Shown here: positions 24,452-32,664 of the stretch, in pieces
Position numbering within the stretch: position 1 is the stretch's first letter
Layout of the letters: each line of letters starts with the position of its first letter
NCBI GenBank assembly: GCA_964489555.1
Contig: CAZAZF010000009.1
Location: 1 to 64,000 of the forward strand
From: JAAZGD01 sp964489555
Lineage (GTDB): Bacteria > Bacillota > Clostridia > Peptostreptococcales > Anaerovoracaceae
Direction: 5' to 3'
Length of the DNA: 64,000 nt
The notes under the pieces: generated by a model
The model's input: only the letters and a program-made list of their open reading frames with translations
What the model was told of the DNA's origin: nothing
Database searches by the model: none
Position numbers and translations under genes: made by a program

Positions 24452-26125
24452 CTAGGACGCCGAACCGCTTCCTTTTCCAATGGCAAACTCAAACTGATAG
24501 ATGGCCTGGTTCAAATCCGTCACTGCTTTGCTGTAAGCCAGCTGGGCCATATAGTAAGCGGTTTCTGCTGAATTCACATCCGTCAAAGTATTCAACCCCG
24601 CATTGTAGGAAAGGTTGGCGATGCGCACCGCTTCCCGGGCGTTCTCTACATTGCGTTGAGAAGAATCCACCGCCTTGGACAGGTTCAACAAATCCATATA
24701 TTTTGCCCGAATCTCCATCTCGATATTCAAGAAAGTTTGATCGTAGGCAATTTGTTTGGCTTTCAAATCCGACATGGCTCCCAAATATGTGGCGGAGGTT
24801 CTGGGATACGCACTGACGCTGTTCATTTCAATTTGCGCCACATCCTCCTCATATTTTGCCACGGTAATTTCATTTCGATTGGCCAGCGCCGCTTTAATGG
24901 CATTACTCAAAGAAATATCCGGCAATGCCTTCTTCTCTAGCTCATCGGTCAATTGCACATTCTGCATCAAGGGATAATTCATCTGAATGTTAAAGGCCAT
25001 TCGGGCATTGGCAAAGGTAGCCGTGGCTTGATTCAATGTGACCTGGGCACTGAGCAAATCGCTGGTAGCGGTATTTACTTCCACCCGGGCGGCCACTCCC
25101 AAACTATATTTTCTCTTCACATTTTTCAACGTGGTTTCTTTAATGGCTACATTTTCCTGGGCAATTCGCAGATTCTCCTGGGCTTGCAGGAATCCGAAAT
25201 AGTTTTGAACCGCGCTGGCCTCCAAATCATTCAAGGAAATATCATAGCGAATCAGGGCCTGGTCCGCATAATATACCTTGCTGATTTCAACAATTTTTCC
25301 TTCCTTGGTATTGGTACTGGATAGTTCCTTCAGGTTTTTCCAAGTTTCCGAGCTGCTCTTGGCCGCCGTGGCCAGTGCATCTCTGGCTAAAACCGCCGCT
25401 TCCAATCCCGGCCCTGTGGTCTTCATTCGCTGGATGGCTTCCTCCAAAGATAGTTTCACTGCCGTTCCTTGAAAAGCCATATCGGGAACCACTACCGCGC
25501 CGATATCTACCAAATCCGGCAAGGTGTCTTCCAAAACAACCACCTTGACCAGCTGTGCTCCCTCGATGGCCGTCAGGCCATTGTAAATCATCTGAGCCGC
25601 CATCCATTTAGCCGCTTCCATCGGCATGATTTCGGGTAAACTCGCATAAAGACCTTCCGCCACACCCTTGTTCACATAATTGGAGGGCCATGTCCCGGAG
25701 AGACTGCTGTCGCTATGCCCCGCCGCCCTCAGCACAAAGGTAACCAACTCATTGGACGTAACCGATCTTCCCGGTCGGAAAGTTCGGTCTTCATATCCGG
25801 CTACAATGCCGTACTCCACCGCCGCCTTCACATAGGGCTCCGCCCATCCGTATCCGCTCATATCCTGGAACCCGCTGACTCCTTCTTCCAGGGGCAATCC
25901 CGCAGCCTTCACCATCATCACACAAGCCTGAGCCCGGGTCAATGTGGCTTCCGGATAGAAATTCCCATCGGGGCTGCCGGTGATGATTTCTTTTTCCATC
26001 AGCAAATCCACCGCGGTCTGGTATTCTGTTCCCTGGACATCTGGTGGTGACACAGCGTAAACCATTCCTACACTTGTTAGCAAGAATGTAACTACCATTG
26101 CAATGGCACAAATTTTTCTATTCAT
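24452..26125 (-). CDS. SLH domains fused to a TolC/OEP-like coiled-coil domain
   Basis: A 557-residue secreted protein. A signal peptide (1-24) precedes three SLH modules at about 28-75, 83-135 and 145-195 (IITGSPDGNFYPEATLTRAQA; GIVAGYEDRTFRPGRSVTSNE). Residues 225-557 have the heptad-rich outer-membrane efflux protein pattern in duplicate: LRIAQENVAIKETTLKNVKR, then VNTATSDLLSAQVTLNQA, and later AREAVRIANLSYNAG, LTDVNSAETAYYMAQLAY. That is the TolC family helical barrel, here in an organism whose other genes indicate a Gram-positive wall. The combination may form a wall-spanning conduit or just use the coiled coil as a spacer. It has its own promoter (26194-26222) and terminator. Confidence 0.82.
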   Translation of the reverse strand: MNRKICAIAMVVTFLLTSVGMVYAVSPPDVQGTEYQTAVDLLMEKEIITGSPDGNFYPEATLTRAQACVMMVKAAGLPLEEGVSGFQDMSGYGWAEPYVKAAVEYGIVAGYEDRTFRPGRSVTSNELVTFVLRAAGHSDSSLSGTWPSNYVNKGVAEGLYASLPEIMPMEAAKWMAAQMIYNGLTAIEGAQLVKVVVLEDTLPDLVDIGAVVVPDMAFQGTAVKLSLEEAIQRMKTTGPGLEAAVLARDALATAAKSSSETWKNLKELSSTNTKEGKIVEISKVYYADQALIRYDISLNDLEASAVQNYFGFLQAQENLRIAQENVAIKETTLKNVKRKYSLGVAARVEVNTATSDLLSAQVTLNQATATFANARMAFNIQMNYPLMQNVQLTDELEKKALPDISLSNAIKAALANRNEITVAKYEEDVAQIEMNSVSAYPRTSATYLGAMSDLKAKQIAYDQTFLNIEMEIRAKYMDLLNLSKAVDSSQRNVENAREAVRIANLSYNAGLNTLTDVNSAETAYYMAQLAYSKAVTDLNQAIYQFEFAIGKGSGSAS

Positions 26126-26193
26126 TTCGTGGACCTTCTTTCTGGTACTGATTCCTGGTACTGATTTGGTTCTATGGAACTCAAGTTAAGTGA

Positions 26194-26222
26194 ATTATAT
26201 AAGAAAAAAAGGCTCATTTCAA
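26194..26222 (-). promoter_or_regulatory. sigma-A promoter of the SLH-TolC gene
   Basis: On the minus strand TTGAAA (26217-26222), a 17-bp spacer and TATAAT (26194-26199). The -35 element lies inside the terminator hairpin of the upstream operon. Confidence 0.6.
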
Positions 26223-26229
26223 TGAGCCC
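26204..26229 (-). terminator. terminator of the aminotransferase-to-racemase operon
   Basis: GGCTCATT and AATGAGCC form a stem (tip unpaired in practice), followed on the minus strand by TTTTTTTCTT, 44 bp past the larA-like stop. Confidence 0.85.
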
Positions 26230-26272
26230 GCTTAAATATAGGAAATTTGTAAGGATTATTGCTTACTACGAT

Positions 26273-27520
26273 TCAGCGAACATAAGGTAGCGTAGACCCC
26301 GCCTGGGGCATTACCAAAACCTTTGCTTCCCTGCCAAGTTCCAACAACGCGTCATCCAAAGCTTCTTGAATGTTTCCGTAAGGAACAAAATGGATGCTAC
26401 GGACCAAGTCTTCCTGCAAATCAGAAACCAAATAAATTTTAGCTTTTTTTAACAGCATGGCAATTGCCGCGGCTTTGTGCCCTCCCAGCTTAAAATTCGT
26501 TCTGATTTCTTCAATCATCTCATCTGGCGTTTTTGTCCTCATCCATTCTTCAAAGGTCTTTTCTCCAAAGCCTTCTGCCGCGCTGGCACTCCAAATTACA
26601 ATACCGCCATCTCGAACCGCATGTCCGGCGTTGTCCAATCCTTTCTGGGACTGGTAAATATTGATGTCTTTTGGAAATCCGCCCGGGGATAAAATTACAA
26701 CATCTGCTTTGCGTTCAATAGGAATTTTATACATCCCATCCAAGAACCGGCACCCTTCCCGATGAGCAAGAATCGGATCTCCCGCAAAGGATTTCACAAT
26801 ATTTTTCTTTTCATCTAAAACCACGTTGACGATAAAATCAATGGTTATGAATTCCAATATTTGATCGATATCCTGGCGAACGGGGTTGGTGTCCAAATTG
26901 CCGGCACACGCCCCTTCTTTCACCATGTTGGAATGGTTGGCTTGGATTGCGTCATGACTGGATGTCCCGGGCATGATTGCTTTCGCACCACCGGAATATC
27001 CCGCAAAGTAGTGAAATTCAATGTTACCCACACAAATAATGCGATCTGCTTCTGCAACTGGTCGAAAAACATCCACTGGCGTTCCGTTTTGGCAGAACCC
27101 TAATCGGACACAATCATCCATATCACTGTCAATAATACCCACTCCCAGTTGAAAAACATCCTCTCCAACCAGAGCTCGCTTTTCCTCTTCTGTATGCTTC
27201 CTATGGCTACCTAGCGCCAGCACGATAGTAATATCTTCTACCTTGGTTCCGCTTGACAGCAACTCATCCATAAGTATGGGAAGAATGCGATAACTTGGTA
27301 CCGGTCTGGTGATGTCACTAGTTACCACCACCACTTTTTCGCCCTCTTCCACAATTCTATCCAAGGGCAAAGAGCCGATAGGTTTCTCTAGAGACCGCAA
27401 AACCTCTGCCTCATTCAACAACTCTGTCGGCACTGGGTTTGGAGAAACGATGCCCGCCAAACGGGCTTCGGGAAGGGAAAATTGTGCTTTCCCCTTCCCA
27501 TAATTTAATTGGAAATCCAT
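26273..27520 (-). CDS. larA: LarA-family nickel-pincer racemase, possibly malate racemase
   Basis: A 415-residue 2-hydroxyacid racemase/epimerase. Family residues are in place: SDITRPVPSYRILP at 68-81, His106 in ALGSHRKHT, His170, Lys180 (the residue that carries the nickel-pincer cofactor) in HYFAGYSGGAKAIMPG, and His196. The spacings 170-180-196 equal those of lactate racemase (174-184-200). The family includes enzymes for lactate, malate and other hydroxyacids. It is the last gene of a five-gene operon, 14 bp after malic enzyme, which makes malate a better guess for its substrate than lactate. Cofactor genes larB, larC and larE are not in the window. Confidence 0.85.
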   Translation of the reverse strand: MDFQLNYGKGKAQFSLPEARLAGIVSPNPVPTELLNEAEVLRSLEKPIGSLPLDRIVEEGEKVVVVTSDITRPVPSYRILPILMDELLSSGTKVEDITIVLALGSHRKHTEEEKRALVGEDVFQLGVGIIDSDMDDCVRLGFCQNGTPVDVFRPVAEADRIICVGNIEFHYFAGYSGGAKAIMPGTSSHDAIQANHSNMVKEGACAGNLDTNPVRQDIDQILEFITIDFIVNVVLDEKKNIVKSFAGDPILAHREGCRFLDGMYKIPIERKADVVILSPGGFPKDINIYQSQKGLDNAGHAVRDGGIVIWSASAAEGFGEKTFEEWMRTKTPDEMIEEIRTNFKLGGHKAAAIAMLLKKAKIYLVSDLQEDLVRSIHFVPYGNIQEALDDALLELGREAKVLVMPQAGSTLPYVR

Positions 27521-27534
27521 ATGTTACACCACCT

Positions 27535-28707
27535 TCAAACCCTTGCCACGCCCGACCGAACCGCTGCATCGTACACTGCTTTTGAAACCACCCCACTGAT
27601 TCTGGAATCAAAGGCTTTTACAATAATATATTCTTCGGTCAGTTCTTCTTCTGATATCAGGCTGGCAATGGCCTTGGCTGCAGCAATTTTCATTTCCTCA
27701 TTAATATCGCTGGCCTTAGCGTCCAAAGCTCCTCTGAATATCCCCGGAAAGGCAATTACGTTATTGATCTGATTGGCAAAATCCGACCTTCCGGTTCCTA
27801 CGATTCGAGCCCCGGCTTCCTTTGCTAAATGAGGAAGTATTTCAGGGTCCGGATTAGCCATTGGCATCACAATAGGATCCTTTGCCATGGATTTCACCAT
27901 CTCTTTGGTAACGATATCTTTAACAGAGACTCCAATGAACACATCTGCACCTACCAAAGCGTCTGCCAATGTCCCTTGAAGCTTTTCCTGATTGGTGTTT
28001 TGCGCAATCTCCTCATGAACCCAGTTGGGATAGTTATTACCGGCAGTCAATATTCCCTTGCTGTTGCAGGCAATAATGTGTTCTACTCCTACTGACTTTA
28101 ACATCTTGATAATCGCCGATCCCGCAGCACCAGCCCCACTTAAAACCACCTTGACTTCAGGCCAATCCTTGCCAACCAGCTTCAATGCATTAATTAAAGC
28201 GGCGGTAACCACTACCGCTGTCCCATGTTGATCATCATGAAACACCGGTATATTCAACTCCTTTTTCAAGCGAGCTTCAATCTCAGCACACCTTGGAGAA
28301 GAAATATCCTCCAGGTTAATTCCACCAAATACCGGTTCAATCATCTTCACCGTTTGTACAATATCTTCAACCTCTTTTGATGCAACACAAATAGGAAAAG
28401 CGTCCACATTGGCAAAAGCTTTAAATAACACGGCTTTGCCTTCCATAACCGGAAGCCCTGCTTCCGGTCCGATATCTCCCAACCCAAGTACCGCTGTGCC
28501 ATCGGTAACGATTGCCACCATATTGCCCTTGGCTGTATAGTCATATACTTTGTTAATGTCCTTGTTGATCTCACGACAGGGTTCCGCTACGCCCGGAGTA
28601 TATGCCAAGGAAAGATCCTCCGTTGTATTTACCGGCACTTTAGATGCAACTTCTATTTTCCCCCGCCACTGCTCATGTAACAATAATGACTTTTGCTGTG
28701 TGTCCAT
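27535..28707 (-). CDS. NAD(P)-dependent malic enzyme, short bacterial form
   Basis: A 390-residue enzyme that oxidatively decarboxylates L-malate to pyruvate and CO2. It has the short-form pattern: LAYTPGVAEPC near 35, VTDGTAVLGLGDIGP near 68, Lys in MEGKAVLFKAF, the metal-site FHDDQHGTAVV near 155, the Rossmann SGAGAAGSAI near 187, and MANPDPEI/GRSDFANQINN near 280-305. It starts 1 bp after the PGK-like stop and 14 bp before the racemase, so the operon seems built to make and consume malate. GGAAAGAATAGG serves as ribosome site. Cofactor preference is not decided by what I can see. Confidence 0.9.
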   Translation of the reverse strand: MDTQQKSLLLHEQWRGKIEVASKVPVNTTEDLSLAYTPGVAEPCREINKDINKVYDYTAKGNMVAIVTDGTAVLGLGDIGPEAGLPVMEGKAVLFKAFANVDAFPICVASKEVEDIVQTVKMIEPVFGGINLEDISSPRCAEIEARLKKELNIPVFHDDQHGTAVVVTAALINALKLVGKDWPEVKVVLSGAGAAGSAIIKMLKSVGVEHIIACNSKGILTAGNNYPNWVHEEIAQNTNQEKLQGTLADALVGADVFIGVSVKDIVTKEMVKSMAKDPIVMPMANPDPEILPHLAKEAGARIVGTGRSDFANQINNVIAFPGIFRGALDAKASDINEEMKIAAAKAIASLISEEELTEEYIIVKAFDSRISGVVSKAVYDAAVRSGVARV

Positions 28708-28708
28708 C

Positions 28709-29959
28709 CTATTCTTTCCTTTCCATCGCTTCTATGAGTGGCAGTTTTTTACCGGACATGAAATTAACCATGGCGCCACCTGCTGTACTAACATAACTGA
28801 TTTTTGAAGTATCAATGAACTTCTGTGCTGCTGCAACGGTGTCGCCCCCTCCAATTACTGAATAGGCCGGAGAGTCTGCAATGGCATTCCATATGGCTTT
28901 GGTTCCCTTGCAAAACAACTGGTTTTCATAAGCACCCGCCGGTCCATTCACAAAAATGGTGTTGGCTTCTCCCAAGATCTCCTCATATTCTTCAATGGTT
29001 CGAATCCCAATGTCCATAAACATATAATCTTTGGGCAAATCGTCAATGACAAGCTCTTTTCGCAACCCATCCTCTTCGTAAGCCAAGTCCTTTGGGAAAT
29101 GAATTCGTGCTCCATACTCTTCCAGATACTTTTTCGCCTCTTTAATGAACACATCCAAATTCCGGTCTTTGATGAATTGCTCCTTGGTCTTACCAACAGA
29201 AATGCCCTTCGCCATCAGCATGATTTCCCCCGTAATGCCGCAGGTCAAAATTTTGTCTGCCACATCCGTTGCTAAAACTCGCTCCATCATTCCAAAAGCA
29301 TCCGAAATTTTAGCCCCTCCCAACACAAAAATACAAGGTTTTTTCGGTTCTTTCAAAACTCTAGACAAGTAGGTCACTTCTTCCATTAGCAAGGGGCCTC
29401 CTGCGTAAGGCATCCGTTGTTGAAACGCAACCATGGAAGGAGAGTTTCGGTGGGCAGCCGCAAAAGCATCGTTAATGTAAAGGTCCCCTAATGGTGCAAG
29501 GTTTCGAATCAAATAACACTCTAGCATTTCTTCCGGTCGTTGTTTCACCGCCGTTTCAAAAGTGGACACCTCTTCTGTTAAATATCTTAGATTTCCAAGG
29601 AAAACCGCTTCACCGGGCTTTAAGCTTTTCACCTTCTCTTGGGCTGTTGGACCTGCCACATCATCAACATACTCGATATTAACACCTACATGCTCACTTA
29701 ATTTTTCCGCATGTTCCTTCATGGAAATCAAGTTGTTGTAGTCCAGGGTATCTCCCTGATGAGCAATAATAGCCACCTTTGCTCCTCGCGCCAATAAACT
29801 CTTAATTGTTGGCACGCTTTTCTTAATCCGATTATCATTTACAATTTTTTTGGTCACCCCATCAATGGGGGAATTGACATCCACTCGTAATATCACGGTT
29901 TTGTCTTTGACCTCCACATCATCCATGTGGGTAATGTTCACCAAATTCTTTACTTCCAT
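28709..29959 (-). CDS. pgk: archaeal-type phosphoglycerate kinase homologue
   Basis: A 416-residue kinase. It follows the archaeal, not the bacterial, PGK pattern (LRVDVNSPIDG, then THE long form HAEKLSEHVGVNIEYVDDV, AGPTAQEKV). Asp27, Asn29, Arg44, His67, Arg125 and Arg171 of the substrate site are kept, and the nucleotide side (GGAKISDAF; NGPAGAYEN; IGGGDT) is intact. But the motif that usually reads HQGR or HQSR is HQGD (66-70), so a conserved phosphate-side Arg is lost. The start overlaps the end of the GAPDH-like gene by 10 bp, implying coupled translation. It may therefore act on an acyl phosphate other than 1,3-bisphosphoglycerate; the canonical role cannot be excluded. Confidence 0.85.
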   Translation of the reverse strand: MEVKNLVNITHMDDVEVKDKTVILRVDVNSPIDGVTKKIVNDNRIKKSVPTIKSLLARGAKVAIIAHQGDTLDYNNLISMKEHAEKLSEHVGVNIEYVDDVAGPTAQEKVKSLKPGEAVFLGNLRYLTEEVSTFETAVKQRPEEMLECYLIRNLAPLGDLYINDAFAAAHRNSPSMVAFQQRMPYAGGPLLMEEVTYLSRVLKEPKKPCIFVLGGAKISDAFGMMERVLATDVADKILTCGITGEIMLMAKGISVGKTKEQFIKDRNLDVFIKEAKKYLEEYGARIHFPKDLAYEEDGLRKELVIDDLPKDYMFMDIGIRTIEEYEEILGEANTIFVNGPAGAYENQLFCKGTKAIWNAIADSPAYSVIGGGDTVAAAQKFIDTSKISYVSTAGGAMVNFMSGKKLPLIEAMERKE

Positions 29960-30972
29960 GATGGCAACCCCAAATATTTATTGGTTTCTGCAACCGCCTT
30001 TGCCCCGTCTGTCTGCATGGATAATGCTGCACGAATACCGTCAATAGTTTCCGGAATGGTAATGGATTCTTGGGGAATATGCAAGCCAAACATAATGTCC
30101 TTTCCGGATTTTACCACGGTGTCTTCCCAAATGCAAATTTCGTAAAGGTCTCCACGATCTCTTCCTAAATCCCTGGCATATCTGAAAATGGAAGCATTTC
30201 CAAGGAACCCATCCGCCAATTTCACCATTCGAATTCGGTCATGGGCTTTAAAAGCATCTATTGCCTCCTCAACAGAAAGGTCTCTCTTGGGAGTGGCTAC
30301 CACGGTGATAAAATGGCCATGCGTAACAGGGGTATGAACCAATATTCCCGTAGCATCAATATGGGGCATAATCGTCATCAAATCCAATGCTTGGTGGCTG
30401 GGGGCTTTATCCACTTGCAAAGCATTGGTCAACCCACGGTGATAATCTCCCGGATCCGCAACTCTACGAACAATGGTGATAGCCACTTTTTCAAGGCCCA
30501 CAAATTTATCCAAGCAGTCTACCGCACGTATCAATCCGGTTGTGTTGCAAGATGTTAACTTCAGATAATCTTTCCCCACGCCCTTCTCATAATTGGCATA
30601 GCCATGAAAGAAAACATCTGCAATTTTGTTGCTCTCTCCACCTTGGAATATGGCCGGCTTCTTGTATTTTTCATAAAGTTCTTTATTCTTGGCGCCAATC
30701 CCCGCACCGGTGGCGTCCAATACGATATCCACACTTGGCAACACTTCCTCCATTAAGCCGGATACCACAAAGTCGCTCTCTGTAAGTTTTGCTTTGCATT
30801 CCTCGTTGGGAGCATAGAGTTTATAAGGCATTCCTTTTTCTCTTAAGGCCATCACACTCAGGGTGGGTGCCGCATCTACTACACCCACCAATTCCATATC
30901 CTTTTGCAGGGCAACTCCATCTGCCAGTCTTTGCCCGATTACTCCATAACCAACCACTAATACCTTAACCAT
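29950..30972 (-). CDS. gap: archaeal-type (type II) glyceraldehyde-3-phosphate dehydrogenase homologue
   Basis: A 340-residue dehydrogenase of the type II class otherwise typical of archaea. N-terminal Rossmann VLVVGYGVIGQRLADGV, then LDATGAGIGAKN near 86-96 and the nucleophile Cys142 in LTSCNTTGLIR. Usual archaeal features near 175-197 are altered: the DDKKGP-type loop reads GDYHRGL and the PSHHGPD-type motif reads PSHQALD. The expected product is an acyl phosphate. AAGGAGGAAG gives a strong start. It overlaps the kinase gene by 10 bp and follows the aminotransferase by 46 bp. Altered substrate-side motifs in both this enzyme and the kinase suggest a shared non-standard substrate; a gluconeogenic role is the alternative. 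Confidence 0.85.
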   Translation of the reverse strand: MVKVLVVGYGVIGQRLADGVALQKDMELVGVVDAAPTLSVMALREKGMPYKLYAPNEECKAKLTESDFVVSGLMEEVLPSVDIVLDATGAGIGAKNKELYEKYKKPAIFQGGESNKIADVFFHGYANYEKGVGKDYLKLTSCNTTGLIRAVDCLDKFVGLEKVAITIVRRVADPGDYHRGLTNALQVDKAPSHQALDLMTIMPHIDATGILVHTPVTHGHFITVVATPKRDLSVEEAIDAFKAHDRIRMVKLADGFLGNASIFRYARDLGRDRGDLYEICIWEDTVVKSGKDIMFGLHIPQESITIPETIDGIRAALSMQTDGAKAVAETNKYLGLPSWK

Positions 30973-31018
30973 TTCTTCCTCCTTACCCTCTTACATTCTA
31001 ATCAATAACCACATAAAA

Positions 31019-32377
31019 CTATAGCCCATTTTGAATTTTTTCAATGGCTTTGTCCAAAATATCCAGTCCGGCATGAACCTGTTCATCCGTTATTACTAGC
31101 GGCATCAAGAACCGGATGTTGTTGTCTCGCACTCCAGCACCTAGAACCACCAACCCATTGCTGATGCATTCATTGATAATTTTCTTAGTCTCTTCTTTTG
31201 CCGGCTCTCTGGTCCCAGGATCTTTCACAAACTCGATGGCCATCATAGCCCCTCGACCCCGTACATCACCTACCAAGGAATATTTGTTTTTCATCTCGAG
31301 AAGTCTCGGCATGGTGATTTCTCCGATATGGTTTGCCTTGCTGCAAAAATCATCTCGCTCCATAATCTCCAAAACCTTTAATGCTGACGCCGTAGCCAGG
31401 GCATTTCCACAATAGGTTCCCCCTAATTCCCCCGGCTTCACAGATTCCATAATATCTTTCCTGGCCGTAACACACGCTACCGGAATGCCCCCCGCTACCG
31501 ATTTGGCGCTGACAACGATATCCGGACGTACGCTCCAATACTGGCAAGCAAACATCTTGCCGGTTCTGGCATACCCAGTTTGAATCTCATCTGCAATCAA
31601 CAAGATTCCATACTTATCACATAATCTTCTCAATTCCTGCAAAAATTCATCAGGAGGAATCACAAATCCGCCTTCCCCTAAAATTGGTTCTAGAATAATA
31701 GCAGCAACTTCATCCGGTGCTACATATTCCAGGAAGAAACTCTCTTCAAACATTTTTGCGCAATGCAGTCCGCAGGTTTCTCTTTCCAATCCATAAGGAC
31801 ACCGATAACAATACGGGAATGGAAAACGATGAATTCCGGAAGGCAACGGTCCAAACCCTGTTTTATAGGGATGGCATTTGCTGGTCAAGGCCATGGTCAT
31901 ATAGGACCTGCCATGAAAGGCCCCCGCAAAAGCGATGATTTGGTCTCTTCCCGTAAATCTTCGGGCCAACTTCACAGCATTCTCATCTGCTTCCGCTCCC
32001 GTGTTCACTAAAATTGTTTTCTTTTCTCCCTCGATAGGGATGATTTCATTTAGTTTTTCTGCTAGCTTAGGGTACTGTTCATAGTTAAATACATTAATGT
32101 TTGGAGCAAAATACTTTGCTGCTTGTTCTTGTACTGCGGATACTACCTCCGGATGAGAATGTCCTATGTTAAGAACGCCTATTCCCGCAACAAAATCCAC
32201 AAAAACATTGCCATCTATGTCCTGAACCATAGCTCCTTCCGCATGATCTACGAATACCGGAGCCAACATTCCCACTGCATCGGTAACATGATCTTTACGA
32301 AGCTGCAGCAGTTCTGTTGATTTTGGTCCAGGTACAGAAGAAGTGACAATTTTAGGCAAACTCGTTCTCAATGACAT
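31019..32377 (-). CDS. gabT: class III omega-aminotransferase (GabT-like)
   Basis: A 452-residue PLP enzyme that moves the terminal amino group of an omega-amino acid to a keto acid, producing a semialdehyde. Marks: GIGVLNIGHSHPEV, TGAEADENAVKLAR for phosphate binding, GAFHGRS, Asp263 in IADEIQTGYARTG, and Lys292 in VSAKSVAGGIPV. Between 190 and 206 lies a Cys-x2-Cys-x8-Cys-x3-Cys set (CYRC, then TCGLHC), known in some GABA aminotransferases and possibly metal- or iron-sulfur-related. First gene of the operon, preceded by AAGGAGGGCC and a sigma-54 promoter 70 bp upstream. The aldehyde product would feed the GAPDH-like enzyme next door. Confidence 0.88.
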   Translation of the reverse strand: MSLRTSLPKIVTSSVPGPKSTELLQLRKDHVTDAVGMLAPVFVDHAEGAMVQDIDGNVFVDFVAGIGVLNIGHSHPEVVSAVQEQAAKYFAPNINVFNYEQYPKLAEKLNEIIPIEGEKKTILVNTGAEADENAVKLARRFTGRDQIIAFAGAFHGRSYMTMALTSKCHPYKTGFGPLPSGIHRFPFPYCYRCPYGLERETCGLHCAKMFEESFFLEYVAPDEVAAIILEPILGEGGFVIPPDEFLQELRRLCDKYGILLIADEIQTGYARTGKMFACQYWSVRPDIVVSAKSVAGGIPVACVTARKDIMESVKPGELGGTYCGNALATASALKVLEIMERDDFCSKANHIGEITMPRLLEMKNKYSLVGDVRGRGAMMAIEFVKDPGTREPAKEETKKIINECISNGLVVLGAGVRDNNIRFLMPLVITDEQVHAGLDILDKAIEKIQNGL

Positions 32378-32444
32378 GATACGGCCCTCCTTACATGTTA
32401 AATATAGCTTTATGCCAATACAAAATAACTTACTATAGTATCAT

Positions 32445-32460
32445 GCAAAGAATATGCCAT
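32445..32460 (-). promoter_or_regulatory. sigma-54 promoter of the gabT-gap-pgk-mae-larA operon
   Basis: On the minus strand ATGGCATATTCTTTGC has GG and GC exactly 10 bp apart. The start site would be near 32433, 56 bp before the ATG. A perfect palindrome TTGAAATTTCAA at 32503-32514 lies upstream as a possible activator site. It is almost identical to the ord promoter (GGCATA-TCTTTGC). Confidence 0.8.
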
Positions 32461-32540
32461 CATACCTTTATGCGAATTGCACATTCTCCTAATAGGTATT
32501 CATTGAAATTTCAACATTTTGTTTCCTAAAATTATTACAC

Positions 32541-32597
32541 AAAAAGGGCTTCTTCATCGAAGGTATTCAAATATGACTACCTCCTTTGAAGAAGCCG
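32541..32597 (-). terminator. terminator of the sigma-54 activator genes
   Basis: GGCTTCTTC and GAAGAAGCC pair at the base, with AGGTA/TACCT at the tip, and CCCTTTTTG follows on the minus strand, 68 bp beyond the activator stop. Confidence 0.75.
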
Positions 32598-32664
32598 CTT
32601 CTTTCTCTGCTTCATTCTATACCGCATCATTCTTTGTTCGTTATAATAGACTATGACTTTCTAA

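Noticed and set aside
32405..32420. Second sigma-54-like site (GCTTTATGCCAA) near gabT
   Set aside because: The GG-GC spacing is wrong; the site at 32445-32460 has the exact 10-bp spacing.
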